A DNA stretch of 64,000 nt from Ridgeia piscesae (taxonomy: Eukaryota; Annelida; Polychaeta; Sabellida; Siboglinidae): positions 485,932-549,931 of the forward strand of contig JAODUO010000478.1 in NCBI GenBank assembly GCA_025642075.2, in the 5' to 3' direction. Position numbers and translations under genes: made by a program. The notes below the pieces were generated by a model. That model was not told the origin of the DNA. It searched no databases and saw nothing but the letters and a program-made list of their open reading frames with translations. Positions 26,931 through 43,437 of the stretch are shown here, piece by piece. Each line of letters opens with the position of its first letter. Within the stretch, counting starts at the first letter, position 1.

Positions 26931-28856
26931 TCACCCCGCAAACACCACTTTCTCGTGCGCTGCTGGTGCATGGTGCGCATGTGCCGCCACTCTCGCTGAA
27001 GCTCGTTTCCTGCTTGCTATGCTCGTTGGAATACGCATTTTCAGACCTTTTGAATACAGACCCCAGCAGTTATAGCCCCAGCAGTACCAGCCACGCCTCT
27101 CGCAGATGTAGAATTTCTTCTCGTAACAGTCGTCGTCGAACCAGACGTAACCAGGACTGTTCTGCGAGCGTTCTCTGATGGCCATGCAGTTCTGGTACCT
27201 CATGTAGTTGTTCGGTTCACGATAAAGCCAATAGGTGGGGGACACGATCGAGGCTGAAAGCGATTACCGTTCGTTGTAGTAAACACAAGTGTAATTGTTA
27301 TTATATATAATATAATAGGCCCTTCATTATTAATATAAAAACCCACATATATACGTAAACATGTTTCTATTCTTCTTCTAAAATGTAATAACAATAACGC
27401 AATTTTAATTACTTGACCACTAACACGATTTAAACTTGTTGGGACTTACTGCTTCAACAAAACGGGGACAGACTAATGTTAGTAGACACTGCTCCTAAAC
27501 ACATTTTGGTATATTCCCAGTATTTTATCGCGGGGTTTTGATACGAACATACTTTCCAAATTTCAAAAAAGGCAATCCTAATAACTTCTCGCAGTTAACG
27601 TTTATTACCAACATACTAAACTTATAACGAAACCTCTAAAGGTACTGAAATGAAATTAACTCGTTAATATTTGACATACTGCCATAAACATGTTCCTGCA
27701 TATTTCAATCGCCATTAAAAAGGTTGCTTATCATGATTATCACACACGATAAAGCACCAAGTTATTATATAGTCGTCCTTCGAGAGAACAAGTGTTACGT
27801 ACCACGTACCACGTACCGACTTTCCTTAGTGAAATGCCACCCTGCATTTTCGATACAATATGTACACATATATAGCGACTAAGATTTTTCTACAAAAGCT
27901 AAACAGTATTTTACTAGCACTTTACAAAGATACTTGCACAAACACAAACTGCTACATATTATGCATTTAACCTACTAATAAACATCACGTACTGTCTTCT
28001 GATATAAAAAGCAAGTATCTTAATGTTTTTTATTTAACCTAAACATGGCTGTGCCCTACGGGAAAATTAAGAGAGAGTTTTAATTATTTTGGTATATATA
28101 AACAAGTGGCCTAGTGGGTGAATAGATGGTTTTGACGTTAGCGGCATACTTGTAAGTGTTAATAAGAATCACCTAGATAGATGTTTCTTGTTTATGAAAG
28201 TGCTGTTATAGAAGTATATGTTATTTGTTGCTTGTCGAAAACAGATATCCCAATCCCAGTTCATATATATTATTTACGTTACATTTATGTTGTCGTAAGA
28301 ACTAAGTTTTAATGAGACAATTGTTATCTTGGTCACTAGCGTTGACAAGTGGTGAATATTCGGGGCTGCGCTCTTCAGAAACCTTCAACTGAAACCAATT
28401 GAGCCTCCTCGAAACACAAACCGCATTCAGGCTCTCAAAGACCTCAAAGTTATATAAAAAATGCACCGCTACCCTAAATATTCTCTAATTCCAACTCAGC
28501 CCCAAACGTCCGCCCCGTGTGCTTACGTAGTACTTACAGGATTTGCCCCACCGCCATCTCGCCTCTTCGTCCAAGTCTGTGGCCCCGAGCCAGTATTCTG
28601 CTCTCTCCAAACGATGGTGTTTGAAATGTCTGAAAGAAGATAGGAAATTGACAAAGGGTGATAATAGCACAGCACAGCACAGCACAGCACAGCACAGCAC
28701 AGCACAGCACAGCACAGCACAGCACAGCACAGCACAGCACAGCACAGCACAGCACAGCACAGCACAGCACAGCACAGCACAGCACAGCATATCTTGACGT
28801 AATATATAAATGGTATATGTATGTATTTACTTACATATATATATATTTACAATATA

Positions 28857-28939
<83 letters not shown>

Positions 28940-29430
28940 AAATGTAGTATAATTGGTAATAATGAACAGTACCATTTATTGTACAGTTGACAAATTTGCA
29001 ATTTACTCATGTAGATAAACATAATTTTATATAAACTCACTGGTTTACAGCGTACAGAGATTTGGCCCAGCTAATCCCCATTCTGTCATTTACTATAATA
29101 AATCAATTCAATTGAAGATAACTTTTATCAAGTCGTTATTTGTGCTGAAAATGCTTCTTTAAACCGTATATAGTCCTACGCATTAGGACATGAAATGTAC
29201 CGACTGCATTGTTAACACACTTGCTAGTCGCATCGGTGATATCCAGATTCCGTCTATTGTTGTAGGCAACTTTACCTTTTAAATAAAAGTCCTTGTTAAC
29301 ATTTACCCAGAGTTGGGAACAATATAGCGTCCAACAATATGCATGTAACAGGTGTAGTTTAACACCGATGGAACAGTGGTGAGTTTGTCTGAAAAATGTA
29401 TTAGACCTAGCATAAAAAGTTAAGTTAATG

Positions 29431-29509
<79 letters not shown>

Positions 29510-29634
29510 CATACATACATATACATGTGTGTGTACAAATCCGACGGTTGGGCGACACCATGTCAATAGCAACCTTAGGGTGACAGTTTGCATATATTCA
29601 GATATGTAAATGTGAATATGTACGTGTGTTGTTC

Positions 29635-29700
<66 letters not shown>

Positions 29701-32700
29701 GCCGTAATGTGTTTAACGAACGTGACCTATATATTTTGTTTGCTGTATAATGTATTATAATTATCGACACAATTACCGTAATGTCAAGTACTTGTGAACA
29801 TAGTTTATTTTAACAAGATATCCTAGGGATCACCAGCATACGACGGACACAACTATTATAAACACTTATCATAATAAAGTTTATTCGCTGTGGCAGCCAT
29901 AGCGGCTGAAAAGTACAGTAAGATCATTACAACTGATAACACAATTCATTAAAGTACATTCATATAATTACCGCCAAACCACAATGTCATAGGGTTAAAC
30001 AAATTAGTTTACAAAGCCATACATTTACATATACAAACGAACATCTCACGCAGAAGTTCGTGCCAATACAATTGAGTAATGACCCGATCGCGAGTGGAAC
30101 CTCCTACCAAACTCGCCGGCGTGATTGCAATGCCCGTCATGAAAACGGCAGCATTATTTGGCACGTCTGAATATTTTTTATCTGTAACAACGATCATACT
30201 TTGTACATTTGAATAACTTATTAAATAAAGATAGCATTTTATGTCTTACCTCTTCTGTGATGTAGGTGACGTTGCAGCCAGAACTGGGTTGACGAATCCT
30301 TCACCTCCATCATGTTCGCCCGCATCACGCCACAGTACTCCTGAGAACAGCAATGTTGGTTAATAAAATCAGTTGGTACACGCAGAATAATGTGCGACGT
30401 CTTCATTAAGAGAACTTTTTTAATTTATGAACTGTATAGTTGCGTTTCGCAACGATATGGGTTGAGAGACGCTAGAACATAAAATGACTACCGCATACCG
30501 CTTTACCGCTTTGCATTCACTTGCTTGCAGTTTTACTAGATTCGAGATGTTGAAATATCCGCGCTCATAAATTAAAAGTACATATGGGTGGCTATAAAAA
30601 GATATGCCAACAATGTAATTGATCGGTGTGGTGGATAATGGCTTTGCAATCACAATACTGAATCCGGCGGCCACTGATTGTGGATCTGGAAATTATTTTA
30701 GACCGCCCGAAATCAAAGATCTCACCCATGTACCATTGCATGTGCTGTTTGAACCGATTGGAAACATCCAGTCTTTGTGAATTTGCGAACCCATGAGACC
30801 AACTCTACCTTTGTATTGTGTTACACTTATGTTACGCCTGGACACTCGACAACCAGCTGTTGCTGGGAACCTACCTTTGCTTCGGCCCAACTAGCGATGT
30901 CTCGCACGAACTTGTAGCATCGACAGTATGGCCAACTCCCATAGCTTCGAAACACGAAACCGTTTCTACAGTCTTCAACACAAACATTAACAGGTACAGT
31001 CCGGGTGATTGACTACTTAGTATGGCGTACATGTGTGCAAACAATAAGACATGGATTTATTCTGAACAAAAAGAGCATTGTAATCTTACCTCAGCAAAAT
31101 GTTTGAATATTCCCGCGTTAACGGAAACCGTAACTAGACAATGGTTCACGGGCAAGTAATGGTTAATGCTTCAGCATAACATAACTTATAACTACATATG
31201 GTGAAGAAGTAACTCACGGCAGAATGGGTACCAATGCGGCCCGAATGGCCCGTGATTCCCGGTGACGTGCGGTTTGAGTCCTTGAGTCCCGGATGTCAGC
31301 TTCTTCACCAGATCCCATATCGTACTGTTTGGTCCGTTTGGCCCGAATGGCCCGTGATTCCCGGTGACGTGCGGTTTGAGTCCTTGAGTCCCGGATGTCA
31401 TCTTCTTCACCAGATCCCATATCGTACTGTTTGGTCCGTTTGGCCCGAATGGCCCGTGATTCCCGGTGACGTGCGGTTTGAGTCCTTGAGTCCCGGATGT
31501 CATCTTCTTCACCAGATTCCATATCGTACTGTTTGGTCCGTTTGGCCCGAATGGCCCGTGATTCCCGGTGACGTGCGGTTTGAGTCCTTGAGTCCCGGAT
31601 GTCATCTTCTTCACCAGTTGCCATATCGTACTGTTTGGTCCGTTTGGCCCGAATGGCCCGTGATTCCCGGTGACGTGCGGTTTGAGTCCTTGAGTCCCGG
31701 ATGTCATCTTCTTCACCAGATCCCATATCGTACTGTTTGGTCCGTTTGGCCCGAATGGCCCGTGATTCCCGGTGACGTGCGGCTGGAGTCCTTGAGTCCC
31801 GGATGTCAGCTTCTTCACCAGATTCCATATCGTACTGTTTGGTCCGTTTGGCCCGAATGGCCCGTGATTCCCGGTGACGTGCGGTTTGAGTCCTTGAGTC
31901 CCGGATGTCAGCTTCTTCACCAGATTCCATATCGTACTGTTTGGTCCGTTTGGCCCGAATGGCCCGTGATTCCCGGTGACGTGCGGTTTGAGTCCTTGAG
32001 TCCCGGATGTCATCTTCTTCACCAGATTCCATATCGTACTGTTTGGTCCGTTTGGCCCGAATGGCCCGTGATTCCCGGTGACGTGCGGTTTGAGTCCTTG
32101 AGTCCCGGATGTCAGCTTCTTCACCAGATTCCATATCGTACTGTTTGGTCCGTTTGGCCCGAATGGCCCGTGATTCCCGGTGACGTGCGGTTTGAGTCCT
32201 TGAGTCCCGGATGTCATCTTCTTCACCAGATTCCATATCGTACTGTTTGGTCCGTTTGGCCCGAATGGCCCGTGATTCCCGGTGACGTGCGGTTTGAGTC
32301 CTTGAGTCCCGGATGTCATCTTCTTCACCAGATCCCATATCGTACTGTTTGGTCCGTTTGGCCCGAATGGCCCGTGATTCCCGGTGACGTGCGGTTTGAG
32401 TCCTTGAGTCCCGGATGTCAGCTTCTTCACCAGATCCCATATCGTACTGTTTGGTCCGTTTGGCCCGAATGGCCCGTGATTCCCGGTGACGTGCGGCTGG
32501 AGTCCTTGAGTCCCGGATGTCAGCTTCTTCACCAGATCCCATATCGTACTGTTTGGTCCGTTTGGCCCGAATGGCCCGTGATTCCCGGTGACGTGCGGCT
32601 TTGGAGTCCTTGAGTCCCGGATGTCAGCTTCTTCATCATTTGTCCGGTTGTCACATTCCGGGTGGACGCCATAGCAAAGACACACAGCAACGCCGCTGTT

Positions 32701-33515
32701 AATGAAATTAAATTAAATGTCTCAGTACAACAAGAATAGGATTGTGTTTATTCGACGACAGAGGTAAGTACTAGTTTATTCGCTGTAGACTAATGCCTAC
32801 CATGAATAGAACATACTATGAATACACAAGTATGTAACGTATGTGAACATTGCAATCACTGATGGGTAGGTAACGTGACGACAACACGTGACGAGTGATT
32901 GCAAGAAGTGATTGTAAGACAGATGCACATATAAAAGTCCGTAATTATACATACGAGCTTTTATATTATACCAGTAGTAAAATGCAGTTTAGTGGCATAT
33001 TTATAGGTGGCATTGGACCATGGCCGCTCTTTGGGTTTAGAAATACGTGTATTTTAAATATTGTATGGCAAAATAAACCCGCTTTTTATAAATTTAGATT
33101 CGAATATTTTGCCTTCCCCCTTCAGACATTTTGGATATGCAACTTGTAAAATGGGATCAATAATAAATTTGTTTACAAATTTTGGGACAACTATTGAACA
33201 TTTCAAAACAGTTCATGATGATGACACAGGTAACAATTCAATCATAGTTATTATTGTTTATGGAGCTATGTTTACTGAGACAATTAGTACGTACAACCTA
33301 AAACATTGGAATGGATGCAATGGCGCCAGCGATTATTTTTTCAGAATAATTGTATGCAAAATCTGTAGTACATGTACACAGCAATGAGTGCAAACTAACA
33401 ATGGAAGCGCATTATAATATTGACACGTTTGTTACATATCACCGGTATCGGATTAGTTAGACAAGTAATAACGAACGAATATGAACGTACCTACTGTTAT
33501 CAGCATTTTGTCCAT
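26931..33515 (-). CDS. Secreted C-type lectin with 34-residue tandem repeats; frame conflicts, possibly a pseudogene
   Basis: Six coding exons on the minus strand: 33491-33515, 31218-32695, 30875-30972, 30250-30340, 28538-28629 and 26931-27253. They match exon for exon the intact lectin gene at 40288-43437. Exon 1 plus the start of exon 2 give a signal peptide ([19 protein letters not shown]). Exon 2 then holds 13.5 copies of a 34-residue repeat, followed by WYPFC. Exons 3-6 encode a C-type lectin domain with [27 protein letters not shown], the EPN sugar-binding tripeptide and [15 protein letters not shown], then a [10 protein letters not shown] tail. The expected role is secreted, calcium-dependent sugar binding. 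Two conflicts break the frame: exon 2 is 2 nt too long, the surplus lying in the first repeat unit (CTCCAAAGCC against CTCCAGCC). Exon 5 has 92 nt against 90 in the paralogue, so the exon 4-5 join is out of phase. It is either a pseudogene or carries sequence errors. An ATTAAA signal lies at 26884-26889. Confidence 0.68.
28667..28790. repeat. (CAGCA)n pentanucleotide array
   Basis: About 25 near-perfect copies. On the minus strand it lies in the intron before lectin exon 5 and ends only about 40 bases upstream of the acceptor at 28630-28632, where it may intrude on the branch-point region. Confidence 0.97.
28832..28937. repeat. (TA)n microsatellite
   Basis: Nearly pure TA dinucleotide, in the same lectin intron as the CAGCA array. 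Confidence 0.97.
29431..29700. repeat. Compound (TA)n-(CATA)n-(TA)n microsatellites
   Basis: TA run at 29434-29475, CATA run at 29476-29525, about 110 bp of unique sequence, then TA at 29636-29698. All lie within a lectin intron. Confidence 0.95.
31235..32640 (-). repeat. 102-bp coding minisatellite of the lectin gene (13 full units and one partial)
   Basis: The units are almost identical. Read in the lectin frame each encodes [20 protein letters not shown] followed by W(D/N/Q)LVKK(L/M)TSGTQGL. Each full unit has one N-glycosylation sequon (NST) and a Gly/Pro-rich stretch. Differences fall at only a few sites (D/N/Q, L/M, K/Q), which points to recent homogenisation. The unit length is a multiple of three, so both strands show long ORFs; only the minus-strand frame joins the signal peptide region and WYPFC of the lectin gene. 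Confidence 0.95.
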
Positions 33516-34990
33516 TTCAAATCAGCCTGAAACAAGTAAACGAATGAAACTCAATACAACTCGAACCCAACGATAACAACTGTTGTTTCAGCTGCATTAA
33601 CAAACGGTACCCAAGCCCACACAGTTGCTGTGCGAAGGGTGCTCTTGTTGGGACAAAGGTGTACTGTTTTAGGGGGATACAGTTCATATCGATTAAAGTA
33701 ACTGAATACCACACACATCACAATTTGTCATGCTCGCCAACACCCAAAATATTATTGCAATTCCACCAACAATCTGGACTCTCCCTGCGATACATCTCCA
33801 GCCCTCCTATCCCGTCTGCCGATCTCCTTTCCAACAGCATGTGCCGGATCTAGGCGACTCCTGAAATAAGCAGGAACGTAACCGCAAACAATTTCCAAAG
33901 AGCATCGTTGCTTTCCTACCATGAGATGTCATGGCCGACATGAGACGAAAATTTCAACTGAGACCTTCTTGAGACATCACACCAATTTCCAAACGTTGTA
34001 AGCTTTCCTTAAAACCCATTTCCAAAACATCTACGTTACACGCTTGATATTTACCAAAGTCATAAATCTGGTTAAGCATAATTCTTGAAATGTAAAATTT
34101 CGAATCATATCCTAATGCCACGTTATGCGTAATTAATCCAAACATGAAAACTCGAAACGTTATTCGCTCCCCAACTGTTGGAACAAACATTCGGAACACC
34201 GAGTGGTAGCATGCACTGTGAATATATTCATGGACCCATTGGTGAATCTGTCGCTAACACAACCTACATAATCAACCCAGTCGCGAAAGGGTCATCAGTG
34301 CAAACATCATGCGAACAAATCCAAGTTCACGACAAAGGATACCGGTATGCTATACCAATAATATTGCCGAATGATGCGGATGAATTATATGAATGGTTTG
34401 AACGTACTTACAAAGAATCTGTTGTGTCTTCGTGTTTATCGAAATAGTGCTGTTTCTTACTTACCGCGTAGTTTGATGGACACTATACGTCTTCTCTCCA
34501 CTTGGTGGCACGAGTGGTACCTTGCAACAACGTCAATACCAGAGCAGGTGTTGCATTTGTTTTGTTTTCAACGGCGACCTGCCATTTAAACAGGACATGA
34601 CAGTAGGGGCGTACCCTAGATGGTTTTCTCGTTGCCACGGAAAATCCAGCACTATACAATCTTACAGTAATATCCGCTTGGAACCATCAATATGTCAATC
34701 CTGGTTAAACACCGTGGCAACCAATGATATTCACCACAATAAACAAGTTTATCCAACCTCACCACAGGTCTGACCTTGATTGGCGCGACAACCAACAAGG
34801 CCAATGGCAGAGGCGGTACGTGGGGCGGAACGGTGTCGGTGTTTGCTCTACCGCGGACTCGAGATGTCAGTGCACGAGACACAGCCGGGCGAAGACGGGA
34901 ATCCAGCGCTTGTTCTTCTACGCATATTCTAAAATAACACAACTGTATTCTATAGGAAACCTACACAATAACATTAATGTCACAACAGTT
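33516..34990. other. Upstream region of the repeat lectin gene
   Basis: A GTTTCAG acceptor at 33527-33533 shows that the lectin transcript has a further 5'UTR exon to the right; I could not place it. An 89-residue plus-strand ORF at 34178-34447 matches nothing I recognise. No TATA box was seen on the minus strand here. Confidence 0.35.
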
Positions 34991-35008
34991 GAAATGCATA
35001 CACATGTG

Positions 35009-35335
35009 GTGTGCGTGTGCGTGTGCGTGTGCGTGTGCGTGTGCGTGTGCGTGTGCGTGTGCGTGTGCGTGTGCGTGTGCGTGTGCGTGTGCGTGTGCGT
35101 GTGCGTGTGCGTGTGCGTGTGCGTGTGCGTGTGCGTGTGCGTGTGCGTGTGCGTGTGCGTGTGCGTGTGCGTGTGCGTGTGCGTGTGCGTGTGCGTGTGC
35201 GTGCGTGTGCGTGTGCGTGTGCGTGTGCGTGTGCGCGTGCGCGTGCGCGTGCGCGTGCGCGTGCGTGTGCGCGTGCGCGTGCGCGTGCGCGTGCGCGTGC
35301 GCGTGCGCGTGCGCGTGCGCGTGCGCGTGCGCGTG
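35009..35335. repeat. (GTGTGC)n to (GTGCGC)n array
   Basis: About 220 bp of GTGTGC hexamers pass into about 105 bp of GTGCGC. It is almost strictly alternating purine-pyrimidine over more than 320 bp, a strong candidate for left-handed DNA. The ORFs through it are artefacts. Confidence 0.97.
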
Positions 35336-36405
35336 ATTTTAATGCGCCAAGTTTGTTCGATTTTATTAGTAGAAAAAGGAGAAGTTTATGGTTCATTCTA
35401 ACAATAACGTAATTACATAAAATAAAAAATACGTATTAATGTGATAATGTTGGTTTTTGTTGAATCGCAGAAATAATAGAAACCTAAGCGTGCCGTGAAA
35501 TATAATAACGTCGATAAACACTCCTCTAAGCGATGCAGTTGTGATTGCTTATAGGAAGTGCGCAATTAAAGTTGGACCCAATTATGCCGATGTAAAGACA
35601 AGGCCACCGCGTGCAAGTGACCTTTCAAAAAAGTGACAGATGACGATTTAATTAAGTTTCGAGCTCTCCAGGTGTACGGCAGTTTCGCGGTACTCCATTA
35701 ATTATTGGCTGTGCCTGAAAATTCTGGCGGAAAACAAGTTTATTATTAAAGTTTCTAGGCCCCCAATTATTTATTATTAAATATGTACACTCCCTAAGTT
35801 TGCGTAACCCGAAACCGAATGACAATACACGACACGTTTGGTAGATTAGACGTATGAAATAAATATATACTGATCATGTTTTTGTCTCTTTTACCAAAAC
35901 AAACAAAGTTCACAATAATGGTTAAAACGTCTGTAATATATTATATTTTTTCTCGATGTAATAAAACTTAGAATCCATGTGCGCAGTAGATGTAGTTATG
36001 TATTGGTTGGAAAAAGTCCTCTGTTGTTTACTGCGAAAACCTCAGTAAAGGTGACTTTTGATTTATATTGCTATTAACACCAGTTTTAGCTAAAGTAACG
36101 GTTCTAAAAAGTGTTTTATGGCGCCTCGTCGTCGTTTCACCACCGTATGTCTTCGTGTTGACTTCAAGCAAGCCGCGAATGTAAAAAAGACCACACACTA
36201 CGTTGAAACAACTCGGGTGCAAGTTGTATCACTTCGGCAGAACATTATTTTCTGACGTTTAATCGTAAACAGGCAGTTGCCTGTAAACGGTTTTGTAAAC
36301 ACATTGCAAATATTGCTAGCAACATTACATTTGTAAACTAAATTAATACTGAATTAATCAATATTTGAACAAAACACTTTGAGAGAGAGAGAGATAGGTA
36401 GATAA

Positions 36406-36675
<270 letters not shown>

Positions 36676-36777
36676 ATATATGTGTGTTGTGTATGTGTGT
36701 TATGTGTATGTGTATGTGTATGTATTTATGTATGTAGTTATGTGATTGTGTTGTGTGTTGTGTAGTGTGTGTGTGTG

Positions 36778-36827
<50 letters not shown>

Positions 36828-37125
36828 TATGTGTATGTGTATGTGTATGTATGTATGCATGCATGCATGCATGCATGCATGCATGATGTATGTATGTATG
36901 TGTGTGTGTGCATATATGTATGTGTGTGCTGTGTGTGCGCGTGTGCGCGTGTGCGCGTGTGCGCGTGTGCGCGTGTGCGCGTGTGCGCGTGTGCGCGTGT
37001 GCGCGTGTGCGCGTGTGAGCGTGTGAGCGTGTGCGCGTGTGCGCGTGTGCGCGTGTGCGTGTGCGTGTGCGCGTGGGCGCGTGTGCGCGTGTGCGCGTGT
37101 GCGCGTGTGTGCGTGCGTGTGTGCG
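36676..37125. repeat. Compound (GT)n, (GTAT)n, (GCAT)n and (GTGCGC)n array
   Basis: A run of related simple repeats: TGTGTATG types, GTATGTAT, GCAT at 36857-36883, then GTGCGC-type hexamers to about 37120. Confidence 0.95.
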
Positions 37126-39270
37126 ATTAGTTTGTTAATGGGATGACTTTGAAATGTGTCTTGTTTTCCGTGTGGTGTCATGTCACGAGATGACTTGTTG
37201 GTTGTGAAATCTAAATAAAAACATCCTAAGAGCCAGTCATATGAGAGGTGTGAACTGATATGTGGGGTGCGGTGAAAATAGATGCATTAAGTCAAAAAAA
37301 GATTGTTGAGGTTTCAGGCTTGGTAAAAAGTTTCTTCTCAATTCATAACTCATTTACTGCGACACTAACTGGCGGTGATTTAACGGCAATGTCTGTTTCT
37401 TCGCATGACCGCAATTTTTATAATCACGTTTCGTAACCCCAACGGTGTTGTGTTAGGAACGTGTGAGACGATCGCGCAAAGTGGACCCCGTTGCGCTAAC
37501 AAAGGTTCCCAATGTCTTAAACACATGTATTTGTTTTGTCTTCAAACTGAATGATAATTCTGTTGGTTTGACTCTGTGTCGTTTGTTATCACCATAAATT
37601 GCCACAAGTCTTTAGACAACTTGCATTAAGCTTTTTTATTTTGCCGTATTTGTGGGGTTTAGGAGGGCGAGTAGCAGTCAGTAAACGCTACACATTTTGG
37701 ACACATTTCGGTGAGCTATAACTGAAGCGCAAGCATGCTGGAATGTCTACATAATCTTTGGAATTTTACATTAATTTGAACGCACATTCACGCGAACATG
37801 CATTCACAGACACGCTGGATTCAGTTTTAGAATTTCAAAAATAATCGCATGCGGGATCATTCCATTTCAAAATCAAAATATTTCTACGCATACGATTGTA
37901 GGCGATAATCGTAAAAGGCATAATGTTTAGGTGGACGTTGAAAACGGAAAAATCGTGTTTTGTTGGCATTCCAATACACACTGGAGACTGGCGTAGACAC
38001 AGAAGAACCAGTTTGTGTTTTTATGAGAAAATTAAGTCAACTAAGACTAGTGAACCAGCTGGAATTCCGTCTGTCCGAAGACAAAGTCTTACAACTTAAC
38101 ATCACAAGATTGTTTTCAACCGCGCACTGTTTCCAAAGGTTTCCTACAAGTTGCATCGCACTACGTGTAGCCCAACTGTCCAACGCCTCAATTGCGAAAA
38201 TATTAATCTACCCAGCGGTCACATGTGATCACAAGTGTGCTTTATCGAAGTTAGAATCAGCATTGGCCGTCTGAGTATTCCGCCGTACAATATTCCCAAA
38301 TTGCTGCATAGAATGTGAAGAAATGTTACCCAGATAATTCGTTAACAATATACGGCATATCGATGTCTTGCCGAGTTGGCTAAAATGGATGTGATTCCAA
38401 GCTTATAGAAGTTCGCTTCAGTCAAAAGGATCGATTCAAGTGTGCCAAGCTGTAGAGGTTCGCCTCTGAGTCAAATATCAGTCAGAAAGTTGGTCGACTC
38501 GAGGCTCACTCGGTCACCTTGCGTCGATAGACACAACGTTTTTGTTCATACAGAAATGAACGCAGTGTTGGTGTAAGATATCTTACACAAGGCAAACATT
38601 GACACCAAATCTAATACCATGCGCATCTGTTGTTTTTCAGTTTTCCTTTTCCTACGTCACATGTACTAATTAACTGACATACAGAGTACTTACCCTTTTT
38701 AGTGGTGTATAAAAAGGGTTGTGAGTTTTCGTCTACATTCCACGCAAATTTTATTTGTAAGCATACGTGTTTTTTTCTCAGTAACGTCATCGTACAAGCC
38801 TGAGAGATCGTAGTTACTTTCGGCAATTATTAAAATAAGGGCACCTATGACATCTCACATACCCAGCCATATCGCATGCAAGTTGTCATAATATCTAGTA
38901 GCGCAAAGATTATTTTGCTCTAAACAATCGGAAAACATTTTCGGGCCATTGGCGCACTCGCCCTTTGTCGTTGTCACCTCAATTAATTGTGTTTGTGCTA
39001 GCAGCGTGAACTGATTGTAAATGCTAGCAGAGCTAGTAAGATCTATGTTTAAAACACAATCAACATCTACATTGGAAGAGTAGGTAAACAAGTTAATAAC
39101 AGCCAGTCTGTCGTGATATAACGCCTCCTTTGTCAACCAACTTGCCACTTGGCGTTTCGCCTGAGGTTGACATTTGTTCAATCATATTAAATCTGATAAA
39201 CATCGCCTCTTCCTCGAGAGTCTTGTATGTGAAGGTATACCTGCATGCGTACACGTGTGCTTCTACCAAC
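37126..39270. other. Non-coding stretch between the lectin genes
   Basis: A 104-residue plus-strand ORF (37960-38274) and a 108-residue minus-strand ORF (38855-39181) have no recognisable domain or splice context. I treat the stretch as intergenic. Confidence 0.35.
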
Positions 39271-39276
39271 GTGTTT

Positions 39277-39597
39277 GTGTGTGAATGTGTGTGAATGTGG
39301 TGAATGTGTGTGAATGTGTGTGAATGTGTGTGAATGTGTGTGAATGTGTGTGAATGTGTGTGAATGTGTGTGAATGTGTGTGAATGTGTGTGAATGTGTG
39401 TGAATGTGTGTGAATGTGTGTGAATGTGTGTGAATGTGTGTGAATGTGTGTGAATGTGTGAATGTGTGTGAATGTGTGTGAATGTGTGTGAATGTGTGTG
39501 AATGTGTGTGAATGTGTGAATGGGTGTGTGAATGTGTGTGAATGGTGTGAATGGTGTGAATGCGTGTGATGTGTGTGAATGGTGTGAATGTGTGTGA

Positions 39598-39674
<77 letters not shown>

Positions 39675-39786
39675 AATGTGTGTGTGAATGTGTGTGTGTG
39701 AATGTGTGTGTGTGATGTGTGTGTGAATGTGTGTGAATGTGTGTGAATGTGTGTGAATGTGTGTGAATGTGTGTGAATGTGTGCAT
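39277..39786. repeat. (TGTGTGAATG)n decamer minisatellite with a (GT)n core
   Basis: Decamer copies at 39277-39600 and 39680-39783 flank a pure GT run at 39598-39671. Three long overlapping minus-strand ORFs (His/Thr/Ser-rich) are artefacts. Confidence 0.95.
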
Positions 39787-40096
39787 TTCTGTGTTTCAAT
39801 GTACGTACGTACGTGAGTGTGTTCCAACAAGCACTCGTTTCCTTACCAATGACAGTGATAAACTTAACTGATATAATCAAGTTAGTACCTATGCGAAATA
39901 TTCTTATTCGCTAAAATCGACTGCTCACACATGTACACACATGCACGAATTCACACACAAACCACGCGCGCACACATACATACGCGCACGCACTGTCACA
40001 CACGCACGCACGAACTCACGCACACACACTCTCTCACACACGCACACACGCACGCGCGTGAACAAACAAAGCAGACCGATTTGTATTCGAGTCGTC

Positions 40097-40102
40097 TTTA
40101 TT
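40097..40102 (-). terminator. Poly(A) signal of the intact lectin gene
   Basis: AATAAA on the minus strand, 186 bases after the stop at 40288-40290. Confidence 0.55.
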
Positions 40103-40287
40103 AACATTTACAAGTGCATCGGTGCAACCGTGCTGTACCAATACGTGCTGATCGAGCCTCATATGTCAGTCCTACATTGACTCGAATGTTTGGTCGGCCA
40201 ATCAACGACCATCTTCACAACCGAAAGGACACGGGTCTCTTTCCGCCGGTCTCTGTCAGTCGGCCGCCGTCGACTAGCGAGACGTGG

Positions 40288-43437
<3,150 letters not shown>

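Noticed and set aside
31234..32613. A 459-codon plus-strand ORF and a 442-codon alternative minus-strand ORF in the 102-bp array
   Set aside because: They are shadows of the repeat. Only one minus-strand frame connects to the WYPFC end and the lectin exons.
34724..35412. Long ORFs on both strands at 34724-35412 (up to 225 codons)
   Set aside because: Almost entirely translated GTGTGC/GTGCGC repeat.
37960..38274. A 104-codon plus-strand ORF
   Set aside because: No domain, no splice context, in an AT-rich spacer; a chance ORF is more likely.
39093..39880. Three overlapping His/Thr-rich minus-strand ORFs of 199-245 codons
   Set aside because: Translated decamer and GT repeats; no splice or start context.
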